Below are positions 1-8,232 of a stretch of 64,000 nt of DNA, piece by piece (position 1 is the first letter of the stretch; every line of letters starts with the position of its first letter). The stretch is from NCBI GenBank assembly GCA_031280645.1, contig JAITGL010000010.1, positions 46,304 through 110,303 of the forward strand. Reading direction: 5' to 3'. Made by a program: the position numbers and the translations under genes. Source of the stretch: Tannerellaceae bacterium (lineage in GTDB: Bacteria; Bacteroidota; Bacteroidia; Bacteroidales; Tannerellaceae). The notes below the pieces were generated by a model. The model was not told where the DNA came from and ran no database searches. It saw nothing but the letters and a program-made list of their open reading frames with translations.

Positions 1-1
1 C

Positions 2-130
2 ATTTGCAAAGCCAACTTTGAACTCTATTGGGGGCAAAAGCTGCTCAACGCCTTGAAGGCCCTGCACGCCCTGCGTTATCCGGCAAACGATATGGAAATG
101 TTGCACAACAATATAGAGGATGATGAATAA
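2..130 (+). CDS. C-terminal fragment of an unidentified protein (gene starts before the window)
   Basis: An open frame runs from the window edge to a TAA at 128-130 and encodes about 42 residues ending in an acidic tail (HNNIEDDE). The stop overlaps the ATG of the exonuclease gene at 120 by 11 bases, so the two are probably translationally coupled. In Bacteroidales a DUF5063 protein often precedes this exonuclease, and the fragment could be its C-terminus, but that rests on gene order and not on a recognised motif. The N-terminal part is outside the window. Confidence 0.6.
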   Translation: MCKANFELYWGQKLLNALKALHALRYPANDMEMLHNNIEDDE

Positions 131-713
131 CAGTAAAATTACCAAAGCGGAGCTTGCCGGCCTCCCGATCGAAGAATATTCGGGAAAGATAGTATTGGTA
201 GACAGCGATGAAGATGTTGAAAAGGCCGTAACCGAGCTTTCGCAACAATCAAAAATAGGATTCGACACCGAAACCCGCCCCAGCTTCAGGAAAGGCCACC
301 GGTACAACGTTGCCCTGATGCAGTTTGCCACCGAAAACGCCTGCTACCTGTTCCGCATCAACAAAATAGGAATCCCCCAGCCGCTGATAGGCTTCCTTGC
401 CGATCCCGGCGTAACGAAAATAGGTCTTTCGCTCCGCGACGACTTTAGCGCCATACGGCGGCGAACCGAAACGCCCCTGTGCGGCTTCCTCGATTTGCAA
501 GACTATGTAGGGCAGTTCGGCATAGCCGACGCAAGCCTTCAAAAGATTTACGCCATACTTTTCGGCAAAAAGATTTCAAAACGGCAAAGGCTCACCAACT
601 GGGAAGCCCCGGCGCTGTCGGAATGGCAGCAAAAGTACGCCGCGCTCGACGCATGGGCCTGCCTCGTAATACACACTCATCTCAGCAATGGAAAACAACA
701 GCCATTACAGTAA
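120..713 (+). CDS. 3'-5' exonuclease domain protein (DEDDy, RNase D-like)
   Basis: This 197-residue protein is a single DEDDy-type 3'-5' exonuclease domain without the HRDC domains of true RNase D. Motif I is visible as IGFDTETRP near residue 45, with the acidic pair that binds the two catalytic metals. The last motif is YAALDAWA near residue 172, giving the Tyr-x3-Asp signature of the DEDDy group. It should remove nucleotides from 3' ends of RNA or DNA; the substrate cannot be told from sequence. Translation may start at the first or second of two adjacent ATGs (120 or 123). The gene overlaps its upstream neighbour by 11 bases and the downstream methyltransferase by 26 bases, so the three form one operon. 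Confidence 0.88.
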   Translation: MMNNSKITKAELAGLPIEEYSGKIVLVDSDEDVEKAVTELSQQSKIGFDTETRPSFRKGHRYNVALMQFATENACYLFRINKIGIPQPLIGFLADPGVTKIGLSLRDDFSAIRRRTETPLCGFLDLQDYVGQFGIADASLQKIYAILFGKKISKRQRLTNWEAPALSEWQQKYAALDAWACLVIHTHLSNGKQQPLQ

Positions 714-1884
714 ATGTATATTAAAGCCCGGCAAGGAAGATTCGCTGCTGCGCTTTCATCCCTGGATATTTTCGGGCGCCATCCGCAGTATCGAAGGCTC
801 GCCTGAAGAAGGCGACGTTGTAGAAGTATACGGCTCCGACGGGCAATTCCTGGCCGTAGGGCATTACCAGATAGGCGGCATAACGGTAAGGATACTCTCC
901 TTCGAGCCTGCCGAAATCAACTCCGGCTTCTGGACGGCGCGCATACGCAGCGCATGGCAGCTCCGCCTTTCGCTTGGCCTTGCCCGGAGCGAGAGCGGCA
1001 ACATCTTCCGCCTTGTTCACGGCGAAGGCGATAACCTGCCCGGACTTGTGGTCGACGTTTACGGCCGGACGGCCATCGTGCAGGCCCATTCGGTAGGGAT
1101 GCACCGCGAGCGTAACAGCATAGCCCAGGCCCTGCAAACGGTGTTCAACGGCGAGCTCGACTCCGTATACTATAAATCGGAATCAACCCTGCCTTATAAA
1201 GCCAACCTCGGAGCCGAAAACGAATTTCTTATCGGAGGAAAAGTTGACGACGTGGCTCTCGAAAACGGGCTTCGCTTTTACATAGATTGGCAAAAGGGAC
1301 AAAAAACGGGCTTCTTTGTCGACCAGCGCGACAACCGCTCCCTCCTCGAACGCTACGCCCCCGGCCGCAACGCGCTCAACATGTTTTGCTACACCGGAGC
1401 CTTCTCCGTATACGCCATGCGAGGTGGCGCCAAGCTGGTACATTCGGTTGACAGCTCGGCCAAAGCCCTCCACTTAGCCGCGAAAAACGTTGACATGAAT
1501 TTCCCCGACGACGCCCGCCACTCAACCTTTGCCGACGACGCCTTCCGCTATCTCGACAAAGCCGACCCCATCTACGACCTTATAGTACTCGACCCTCCGG
1601 CCTTTGCCAAGCACAAAGACAGCCTCCGGAACGCCCTCCAGGGATATCGCAAGCTCAACGCCTCGGCAATAAGCAAGATCGGCAAAGGCGGGATACTGTT
1701 TACCTTTTCATGCTCGCAGGTAGTAAGCCGCGAAAGTTTCAGGCTTACCATATTCAGCGCGGCAGCCCAGGCGCATAGGCAAGTCAGGATAATGCACCAG
1801 CTTGTGCAGCCGGCCGACCACCCGGTTAACATATATCATCCCGAAGGAGAATACCTGAAAGGACTTGTTTTATATGTAGAGTGA
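688..1884 (+). CDS. Class I SAM-dependent rRNA methyltransferase, RlmI family
   Basis: At 398 residues this matches the RlmI/RlmK-type 23S rRNA cytosine-C5 methyltransferases. An N-terminal PUA-like RNA-binding region (from about residue 10, with HPWIFSGAI) is followed by a central EEHEE-like segment and a Rossmann methyltransferase domain. SAM-binding motif I is NMFCYTGAFSVYAMRGGA near residue 230, and the catalytic-loop motif is VLDPPAFAKHKDSL near residue 300. The Cys of FSCSQ near residue 345 fits the nucleophile expected for C5 methylation. The ATG at 688 lies inside the end of the exonuclease gene, a 26-base overlap that suggests coupling. The exact target base is not predictable from sequence. 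Confidence 0.88.
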   Translation: MENNSHYSKCILKPGKEDSLLRFHPWIFSGAIRSIEGSPEEGDVVEVYGSDGQFLAVGHYQIGGITVRILSFEPAEINSGFWTARIRSAWQLRLSLGLARSESGNIFRLVHGEGDNLPGLVVDVYGRTAIVQAHSVGMHRERNSIAQALQTVFNGELDSVYYKSESTLPYKANLGAENEFLIGGKVDDVALENGLRFYIDWQKGQKTGFFVDQRDNRSLLERYAPGRNALNMFCYTGAFSVYAMRGGAKLVHSVDSSAKALHLAAKNVDMNFPDDARHSTFADDAFRYLDKADPIYDLIVLDPPAFAKHKDSLRNALQGYRKLNASAISKIGKGGILFTFSCSQVVSRESFRLTIFSAAAQAHRQVRIMHQLVQPADHPVNIYHPEGEYLKGLVLYVE

Positions 1885-1934
1885 AAACGAATCATTCTTT
1901 ATTTAATAAATAATCTCACTTAAAAAATTTTTCT

Positions 1935-2876
1935 ATGTCGAAAATAACAGTTGTAGGCGCCGGCAACGTAGGCGCCACATGTGCAAATGTGTTGGCCCTC
2001 AAAGAAACGGCCGACGAAGTGATAATGCTTGACGTAAAAGCCGGCCTGTCGGAAGGCAAAGCCATCGACATGATGCAAACCGCGCAATTGCTCGGTTTTG
2101 ACTCTACCGTTGTTGGATACACAAACGATTATGCCGCCACAGCCGGATCCGACATTATCATCATCACCTCCGGAATCCCCCGCAAGCCAGGCATGACGCG
2201 CGAAGAACTCATAGGAGTAAACGCCGGCATCGTAAAAACCGTAGCCGAAAGCGCCCTCAAACATTCGCCCAACGCCATCCTCATCGTAATATCCAACCCA
2301 ATGGACACGATGACCTACCTGGCCAGCAAAATCCTCGGCCTGCCCCGCAACCGCGTGATCGGAATGGGAGGAGCGCTCGACAGCTCGCGCTTCAAATTTT
2401 ACCTCTCCCAAGCCTTAGCATGCAATGCCAACGAAGTTGAAGGCATCGTAATCGGCGGACACGGCGACACCACCATGATCCCCCTCGCACGCCTCGCCAC
2501 CTGGAAAGGCCTGCCATGCTCAACCCTGCTGGCCGAAGAAAAACTCAACGAGGTAGTGAAAGCAACAATGGTAGGCGGAGCAACCCTTACCGGACTGCTC
2601 GGCACCTCGGCATGGTACGCCCCCGGAGCCGCCGGAGCATACGTGGCCGAAGCCATAATACGCAACCAAAAGAAGCTCATACCATGCTCCGTAGCCCTCG
2701 AAGGCGAATACGGCGTGTCTGACATTTGCATCGGCGTACCGGTAATACTCGGCAGCAACGGCATTGAGCAGATCGTTGAATTTGACCTCAACGAGCGCGA
2801 AAAGCAACTGTTCGTTGAAAGCGCAGCCTCAGTACGCACCACCAACTCGGTACTCAAAGAACTGCAAGTATTGTAA
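1935..2876 (+). CDS. mdh: Malate dehydrogenase (NAD, LDH-like type)
   Basis: This 313-residue enzyme interconverts malate and oxaloacetate. The NAD-binding loop is GAGNVGATCAN at the N-terminus, and the Asp ending the second strand (IMLDVK) indicates NAD preference. Substrate-binding arginines are seen in IPRKPGMTREE near residue 80, and the catalytic histidine in GGHGDTTMIP near residue 175. Length and motifs fit the LDH-like malate dehydrogenases of Bacteroidota. The gene stands 50 bases after the methyltransferase and is followed by a strong terminator, so it probably closes this transcription unit or is monocistronic. With the aconitase, isocitrate dehydrogenase and citrate synthase at 25-30 kb, it supplies part of the TCA pathway. 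Confidence 0.96.
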   Translation: MSKITVVGAGNVGATCANVLALKETADEVIMLDVKAGLSEGKAIDMMQTAQLLGFDSTVVGYTNDYAATAGSDIIIITSGIPRKPGMTREELIGVNAGIVKTVAESALKHSPNAILIVISNPMDTMTYLASKILGLPRNRVIGMGGALDSSRFKFYLSQALACNANEVEGIVIGGHGDTTMIPLARLATWKGLPCSTLLAEEKLNEVVKATMVGGATLTGLLGTSAWYAPGAAGAYVAEAIIRNQKKLIPCSVALEGEYGVSDICIGVPVILGSNGIEQIVEFDLNEREKQLFVESAASVRTTNSVLKELQVL

Positions 2877-2906
2877 AATAACGCGGCGACGAGCGCAAAA
2901 CAAACG

Positions 2907-2942
2907 GAAGCAACCCAACCAACGCGGGTTGCTTCTTTTTTT
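2907..2942 (+). terminator. Rho-independent terminator after mdh
   Basis: A perfect 10-base stem (GAAGCAACCC paired with GGGTTGCTTC) with a 9-base loop is followed by seven T residues at 2936-2942. It lies 31 bases after the malate dehydrogenase stop. Confidence 0.9.
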
Positions 2943-2975
2943 GGCTCGCCGGCCCGAACAAAATCACATCTCATA

Positions 2976-3779
2976 ATGGGAATAGAAAAAGGATTATTTC
3001 AACGTACCGAGCTACTCATCGGCAGCGAGCGTATGGAGCGGATCGCCCGGGCGCGAGTAATAATTTTCGGCGCCGGAGGCGTAGGAAGCTGGTGCGCCGA
3101 GAGCCTTGTACGCACCGGAATACGCCGGCTCGACATTGTTGACTCCGACCGCATTTGCGTTACCAACATCAACCGCCAGCTCATGGCCGCAACGAGTACC
3201 GTTGGGCAAGTAAAAGTTGAAGCCCTCCGCCGCCGCCTGCTCGACATTAATCCGAAAGCCGAAATCAACGCCATCCAGAAAATTTACGACGCCGACACCG
3301 CCGGCAGCTTCAACCTTGCCGATTACCGTTGCATCATCGACGCCATCGACAGCCTTTCATGTAAAGCGCTGCTGCTTCGCAACGCCGCCCTCTCGCCAGC
3401 CGCCTTTTTCTCGTCGATGGGCGCCGCGCTTAAAGCCGATCCTACCAGAATCAAGGTAGCCGAATTTCGCCAGGTAAAAGGATGCCCTTTAGCCGCCGCC
3501 CTCCGCCGCAAATTTCGCCAAACCGAATTTCCCGCCCGCAAATTCCTCTGCGTATACAGCGACGAGCTCCTTGTTAACCAAGGCCAAAACGCCTCATGCG
3601 GTACCGACCGCTGCCTATGCCCTAAAGCCCTCGCCGGCCCCGGCGATCCCAACCTTGTAAACCACGAATGGTGCAGCATGAAAGCCCAGATTAACGGTAC
3701 CCTGGCTCACATCACAGCCATATTCGGCTTCATGCTTGCAGGATTGGCGGTGGAGGAGTTGATTAAAGATGAGAATTAA
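2976..3779 (+). CDS. tcdA: tRNA threonylcarbamoyladenosine dehydratase (TcdA/CsdL, ThiF/E1-like)
   Basis: This 267-residue E1-like enzyme should use ATP to cyclise threonylcarbamoyl-A37 of ANN-decoding tRNAs to the hydantoin form. The adenylation domain shows IIFGAGGVGSWCAESL near residue 30, followed by DSDRICVTNINRQ with the Asp and Arg that contact ATP. The later Cys-rich stretch CGTDRCLCPKA near residue 210 is typical of TcdA and separates it from MoeB or ThiF. Length matches E. coli TcdA. It starts 34 bases after the mdh terminator; no clear promoter motif was found. It converges on the serine acetyltransferase gene across repeat element A. Confidence 0.9.
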   Translation: MGIEKGLFQRTELLIGSERMERIARARVIIFGAGGVGSWCAESLVRTGIRRLDIVDSDRICVTNINRQLMAATSTVGQVKVEALRRRLLDINPKAEINAIQKIYDADTAGSFNLADYRCIIDAIDSLSCKALLLRNAALSPAAFFSSMGAALKADPTRIKVAEFRQVKGCPLAAALRRKFRQTEFPARKFLCVYSDELLVNQGQNASCGTDRCLCPKALAGPGDPNLVNHEWCSMKAQINGTLAHITAIFGFMLAGLAVEELIKDEN

Positions 3780-3854
3780 GAATATTGCTGCTGTAACCTT
3801 AACATCACGTCGTAACAAAGCCTTTTAGCTCTACCGTACCGAAAGCTTACAGTT

Positions 3855-4113
3855 CCCTCCTTTTCCTTACGATTGGCTTAAAATGATGTAAATCATCATA
3901 ATAATGCGATTTTGTCATTTTACAAATTCATCGGCTAATGCCCCTGAACAGGCATGAGACGTCTCAAAATGATTTCAGGACGTCTCAAAACGGGCTTGGG
4001 GATGGAGGGATTTAAAAAATTAGGCTTGCCGCCGGCAAAATAGCTGCGTACGATTTATCACGGAGGCGCTTTTCTTATTATTTCCCCTAAACTATGATAT
4101 TAATTTTCAATTA
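3855..4113 (-). repeat. Dispersed repeat element, copy A (leader, two to three 21-base units, tail)
   Basis: Read on the minus strand this segment aligns end to end with 37656-38019. The leader (about 4113 to 4000) shares the blocks TTGAAAATTAATAT, GTGATAAATCG and GCTAT-TTGCCGG. The core has 21-base units beginning GACGTCTC at 3958 and 3979, with a degenerate unit at 3937. The tail (about 3945 to 3855) shares TTAGCCG, TTTGTAAA, CAAAATCGCATTATTA, GATTTACAT and GGAAAAGGAG. Copy A has two to three units against seven to eight in copy B. The unit contains a 10-base perfect palindrome, GAGACGTCTC. No terminal inverted repeat or coding frame is visible. The element fills the 360-base gap between the convergent tcdA and cysE genes; nothing else is seen there. 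Confidence 0.8.
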
Positions 4114-4139
4114 AATCTGTGGGGCGGAGGCTTGGGCTT

Positions 4140-5057
4140 TTATGAAAGCTTTTGGTTTGAAGAGTTTTCCTGATCGGAAACTGCGCGCGATTGGAGGATG
4201 CGCGAGTTGGGCGGAACGTTGTTGGTTAGCCAGATGTTACCGCCGATTATTGAGCCGTGGCCGATGGTTATGCGGCCGAGTACGGAGGTGTTGGAGTATA
4301 TCGTTACGTTGTCTTCGATAATGGGGTGGCGGGGGGTATTGACGGGGAGGCCGCTGTCGTCGAATCTGAATCGCTTGGCGCCGAGGGTTACGCCTTGGTA
4401 GAGGCGAACGTGATTGCCGATAACGGCTGTTTGTCCGATCACAACGCCGGTGCCGTGGTCGATGCTGAAGTATCGGCCTATTTGGGCGCCGGGGTGGATG
4501 TCGATTCCGGTTTCGGTGTGGGCCATTTCGGTGATCATTCGGGGGAGGAAGGGTACGCCGAGGCGGTATAGCTCGTGGGCTACGCGCTGGTGGAAGATGG
4601 CTTTTACGGCGGGGTAGCAAAATATTACTTCGCTTACTCCGGTGGCTGCAGGATCGCCGTTAACGATGGCTTTTACGTCGGTGGCGAGGAGTTGTCTTAC
4701 TGTGTGTATTTGGTCGATAAAATTCAGGGCTATCTGCGAGGCTTCTTCGCGGTGTTCGTCGGGGCAGTTGGATTCGAGGCAGAGGCTGCTGTCTACTTGT
4801 TCGACGAGGAGGTGGTGGATGCGGAGCAAATGTCCGAAGGTGTAGTGTTTTACCAAATCAACGAGGGCTTCGTGCGAGGGGCCGAAGAATCCGGGGAAGA
4901 TTACTCTTTTGAGCAGTTGCATTATTTCGCATACTGCGGGTACGGAGGGTGTTGGCTTTTGGTGAAGCGGTATGTTTTGATATTCGGGTACGGCGGGGTC
5001 GGTTAGGTGTTCAACGGCCTGCCGGATTTGTTTAAATATGTGGGCGCTATCGTTCAT
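4140..5057 (-). CDS. cysE: Serine O-acetyltransferase (EpsC/SatA type)
   Basis: This 305-residue enzyme transfers acetyl from acetyl-CoA to serine, the first step of cysteine synthesis. An N-terminal helical region (about residues 1-165) precedes a left-handed beta-helix of hexapeptide repeats, starting around IDIHPGAQIGRYFSID, with the catalytic His in DHGTGVVIGQ near residue 195 and the CoA-binding stretch GVTLGAKRF. The N-terminal half is longer than in E. coli CysE, as is usual for the Bacteroidales and plant-like form. The start lies 5 bases after the stop of the Kelch lipoprotein gene, so it may be read through from the signalling operon, although the functions are unrelated. Confidence 0.93.
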   Translation of the reverse strand: MNDSAHIFKQIRQAVEHLTDPAVPEYQNIPLHQKPTPSVPAVCEIMQLLKRVIFPGFFGPSHEALVDLVKHYTFGHLLRIHHLLVEQVDSSLCLESNCPDEHREEASQIALNFIDQIHTVRQLLATDVKAIVNGDPAATGVSEVIFCYPAVKAIFHQRVAHELYRLGVPFLPRMITEMAHTETGIDIHPGAQIGRYFSIDHGTGVVIGQTAVIGNHVRLYQGVTLGAKRFRFDDSGLPVNTPRHPIIEDNVTIYSNTSVLGRITIGHGSIIGGNIWLTNNVPPNSRILQSRAVSDQENSSNQKLS

Positions 5058-5062
5058 CGGCT

Positions 5063-7252
5063 TTAATTATCCCACGATGGAGCGTATTTGAGCAGGGATT
5101 TGTATGATACGCCGAGGCCGATGTATATGGTATTGTCGAGTACAAACATGCAGTGTTGATAGTCGCCGCGATTGGAGGTGGGTAGTAGGGATTTCATTGT
5201 CCATTCTTTGCTTTCGGTTTCGTATTGCCAGATTCGCCCGGCGTCGTCGATCATAAAGATTGATCGTTGGAAGGCTACGGCTGTGCGTATTTGGCCGGCG
5301 GTTTCGGGGAGGGTTGTTTCTTCGGTCCAGGTATCGTTGTTGTATGATAGCGACCATATTCGTCGTTCGTATGTTGAGCCGTCGGTGTGGCCGAGGCCGG
5401 CGTATATGGTATTCATTATTGTTACTGCGATTCCTTTTTGGAGCCCTACGGGGAAGTCGCCTTTGCGATCCCATCCTGTGTACAGGGTGTTGTACGACCA
5501 TACTTGGTTGCTTATCACTCCCGAGCGGTTGCCTCCTATGAAGTATGCCATGTAATAGAATGTGGTTCCGGCGGCTGAGTGTGCGGCTTCGGGCCATGTT
5601 CCGGATGCTGATACGTTTTCCCATTGGTTATATACGGGCATGTATCGGTAGAGCTTGTTGGTGGGGGTATCGGTATTGTCGACGCCGCCGTATACGTATG
5701 CTATTCCGTTAACGGTTACGGATGTTTGCCATTTGCGCGCTATGTCGGGGAATGCGGCCATTTGGTGCCAACTGTCGTTGGAGTTGTACGACCAGAGTTC
5801 TTTGGTGAGGTCGGTTCCTTGGTCGCCTCCGAGTATGTAGGCAATGTCGCCGGCTCCATTGGCGAATGATGATATGGAGTTGGGCAGGCGCGAGCTTCCG
5901 GGGAATGGGGTTTGCGGGGTGAATATATCGGGGGTTTTGACTTGCTTGGCTTTGCTGTAAGCTGTAACGCCGTTGCTGTTGCGAACAAAGGCGCGAATGT
6001 AGTAGGTTGTCGCACCTGTTAGTTGTGTGACGGCGCCGCTGAATGGGGCCACGTTGCTTAATTCCATTTCACGGTAGTTGTCGTCGAAGGTGGGTTTGTC
6101 GTGGGTTGCCCAGCAGAATCCTCCGGAAACTATGTTGCCTATTCCGGAGTGGTAGATCTCTGCTCTGGCCATGAGGCTTCCGTCGGCTATGCTGAATATG
6201 TCGGTTAGCGTTATCATCGACGAGTCGTGTTCGGTTTCAAAGATGGCTATTTCGCCGTACGATGTGCCGTAGGTATTAACGGCATAGGCTCTTGCGTTGT
6301 AGCGAACGCCTGCCATCAGGTTGGTCATTATGCCTTTAAAGTCGCTGGTAGCGTTTTCGTGGAAGTTGTCGCTGATGGTTGGTATTTGCGGGTGTGCGGC
6401 CCAGCAAACGCCTTTACTTAATATGGGTGCGTCGCCTTCAAAGATGATGGATGCGGCATAAGAGGCTTCGATGTATTGGATGTTGAATATTTCGAGGGGG
6501 CCTAGTACGGGGGTTCCGCCGGTGGTTGTGAAGGCGAGTATGTTGGCTTTATAAATTTCGTTGGCGGTTACGGCGAATGCTTGTATGTAATAGGTGGTTG
6601 ATATGTTCAGGCCGCTTATTGTTACGAGTATGGAGTCGTTGGGCTGGGCGCCGGCTAATGGTAGCGGTATGGTATCGGGCGCGGCCATGTCGTTGCTGAG
6701 CGAAAGGAGGATGCCGTTGCCGGTTACTGGCGTTGTTCCGGCGTCGATCATGCGAAGGCCAACGTATGCCGATTGTCCTTTAATGCTGTCGGTATTGATA
6801 ACTGTGCGTACTTCGGGCATGCCGTTTTTGGTGCGTACTTTGAGGGCTTCGCCAAGTCCGGTTCCGGCTTTGTTGCGTGCGTATGGATAGATTATATAAT
6901 CGGTATTAGGTTCCAAATCTTTGATGGTGGTATTAATGCTTATGGGGGCTGTGTTGATTTCGACTGATACCGGAACAGCGAGCGTATCGGTGGCTCCTTC
7001 CTTTACAATAAGGAATCCACATTCTTCAACTTTGGCTCCATTTTGTTTTGCTATAACTGTAAATACTTCGATAGAATGGGCGGTTACGATTCCGAGCGAA
7101 TCGCTTTCGAGGCCGGGCGTTCCTCCGTTAATGATGAGTACGGGGGCCTCGGGTTCGTTTATGCAGCTATGTAGTAAGGCAACAGTTGCGAGAAGAAGGA
7201 GTAATATTGTTTTCTTCACACCAATGAAAGTTGTATTAGGTTGAGAGTTCAT
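5063..7252 (-). CDS. Kelch-repeat outer-surface lipoprotein
   Basis: The 729-residue product begins with a lipoprotein signal (hydrophobic LLLLLATVALLHSC, with the lipobox Cys near residue 30). Residues about 35-430 hold three to four fibronectin-like modules with recurring phrases such as TTYYIQAFAVT, YNARAYAVNTYG and TTYYIRAFVRNSNG. Residues about 450-729 form Kelch-type repeats (for example AYILGGDQ, AYVYGGVD, YFIGGN and IYIGLGV), which should fold as a beta-propeller. It probably sits on the outer membrane as a binding or adhesion protein. It is the next to last gene of a minus-strand block with the kinase, phosphatase and FHA genes, 16 bases after the barrel gene, so it may be part of the output of that block. 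The ligand is unknown. Confidence 0.8.
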   Translation of the reverse strand: MNSQPNTTFIGVKKTILLLLLATVALLHSCINEPEAPVLIINGGTPGLESDSLGIVTAHSIEVFTVIAKQNGAKVEECGFLIVKEGATDTLAVPVSVEINTAPISINTTIKDLEPNTDYIIYPYARNKAGTGLGEALKVRTKNGMPEVRTVINTDSIKGQSAYVGLRMIDAGTTPVTGNGILLSLSNDMAAPDTIPLPLAGAQPNDSILVTISGLNISTTYYIQAFAVTANEIYKANILAFTTTGGTPVLGPLEIFNIQYIEASYAASIIFEGDAPILSKGVCWAAHPQIPTISDNFHENATSDFKGIMTNLMAGVRYNARAYAVNTYGTSYGEIAIFETEHDSSMITLTDIFSIADGSLMARAEIYHSGIGNIVSGGFCWATHDKPTFDDNYREMELSNVAPFSGAVTQLTGATTYYIRAFVRNSNGVTAYSKAKQVKTPDIFTPQTPFPGSSRLPNSISSFANGAGDIAYILGGDQGTDLTKELWSYNSNDSWHQMAAFPDIARKWQTSVTVNGIAYVYGGVDNTDTPTNKLYRYMPVYNQWENVSASGTWPEAAHSAAGTTFYYMAYFIGGNRSGVISNQVWSYNTLYTGWDRKGDFPVGLQKGIAVTIMNTIYAGLGHTDGSTYERRIWSLSYNNDTWTEETTLPETAGQIRTAVAFQRSIFMIDDAGRIWQYETESKEWTMKSLLPTSNRGDYQHCMFVLDNTIYIGLGVSYKSLLKYAPSWDN

Positions 7253-7268
7253 TTCCGTAATAAGTATT

Positions 7269-8228
7269 TTAGAAGAACAGGCCGAAGCCTGCGTTTATAT
7301 CCACGTAGTGAAAGTTCTTTTTGAATCCGCCGAAAATGCCGGCGGTAATATAGAGCCTGCCTATTTCAACGATTCCGTCGATTTCAACGGCGAGGCCTTG
7401 TCCGGAGTAGTCGATCACTTTAAAGTATCGCTGATCGTTGATTACGATTTGGTCGTTGGCATCAACTTCGGCATAGCGGAATATTTTGTCCATTTTGAAG
7501 TATCCCGTTCCGGCGGAAATTGATATCCATTCGTTGCAGCGAACAACAAGTCCGCCGGTGGCGGCCATTGAGTTCCAATTGTCTCCTCTTGGTTGCAATA
7601 TTGCGTCTCCAACGGGCGGGGGGGTGTCTTTTGCCGGATAGCTCATTTCGGCTTCGTATCCTTGAAACGAAGCGTTTGTTTTGAAGCGGCCGTATAGTCC
7701 GAAGCGTCGTCCCATTCCTCCTACGGTAATTCCGATCGGTGCGAATATTGAGCAGTTGTATCCGGCGAAGTATTGAATGGCGGGGGTGTTTTCCCGTGGG
7801 CCGCGGTAGGCTTGCTGCGGTTCGGCAACTTTGGTTTTCAGGCTGTTCAGTTCCTGAGTCCAAATGTGTGCCATGTTTTCACTTTTCGGGGCTCCTATTC
7901 CTTCCGAATAGTAAACAACGAGCCTTGCCATTGCAGCGGTATCTTTAGCGGCAGCGCTGTTGTTAAGACAGTTAAGGCAGCGTGCCATGAGGTTGTGGAG
8001 CGAAGAGCGTAACTGCGGATTATTTATCCAAAGCGTTGTTAGCCGGTCGATACTGTACATGTCGCAGGTGGCAACGCCTTCGGCATAATATAATCGTGCG
8101 TCGCTGTAATCCCTTTTTCTCATTGCCTCGTCGCCTTTACGGTTGTATTCGGTTTGCTGTTGTGCAAATGTGAGCGAGGGAGCTATGAGGCATGCTGCCA
8201 TTATCCAAATCCTTGTAATTTTCTTCAT
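7269..8228 (-). CDS. Secreted envelope protein with TPR-like N-terminus and beta-rich C-terminus
   Basis: The 319-residue protein has a Sec signal peptide (MKKITRIWIMAACLIAPSL, cleavage probably after TFA). The mature N-terminus (YNRKGDEAMRKRDYSDARLY) resembles a TPR helix pair, and a helical stretch continues to about residue 120. The remainder is rich in Gly and aromatic residues and alternates in a way typical of a small outer-membrane barrel (GITVGGMGRRFGLYGRFKT), ending in an aromatic residue (GLFF). It begins 4 bases after the kinase stop and is followed 16 bases later by the Kelch lipoprotein, so all three are co-transcribed. It could link the cytoplasmic phospho-signalling proteins to the envelope; that is inference from gene order. 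Confidence 0.65.
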   Translation of the reverse strand: MKKITRIWIMAACLIAPSLTFAQQQTEYNRKGDEAMRKRDYSDARLYYAEGVATCDMYSIDRLTTLWINNPQLRSSLHNLMARCLNCLNNSAAAKDTAAMARLVVYYSEGIGAPKSENMAHIWTQELNSLKTKVAEPQQAYRGPRENTPAIQYFAGYNCSIFAPIGITVGGMGRRFGLYGRFKTNASFQGYEAEMSYPAKDTPPPVGDAILQPRGDNWNSMAATGGLVVRCNEWISISAGTGYFKMDKIFRYAEVDANDQIVINDQRYFKVIDYSGQGLAVEIDGIVEIGRLYITAGIFGGFKKNFHYVDINAGFGLFF

Positions 8229-8232
8229 AATA

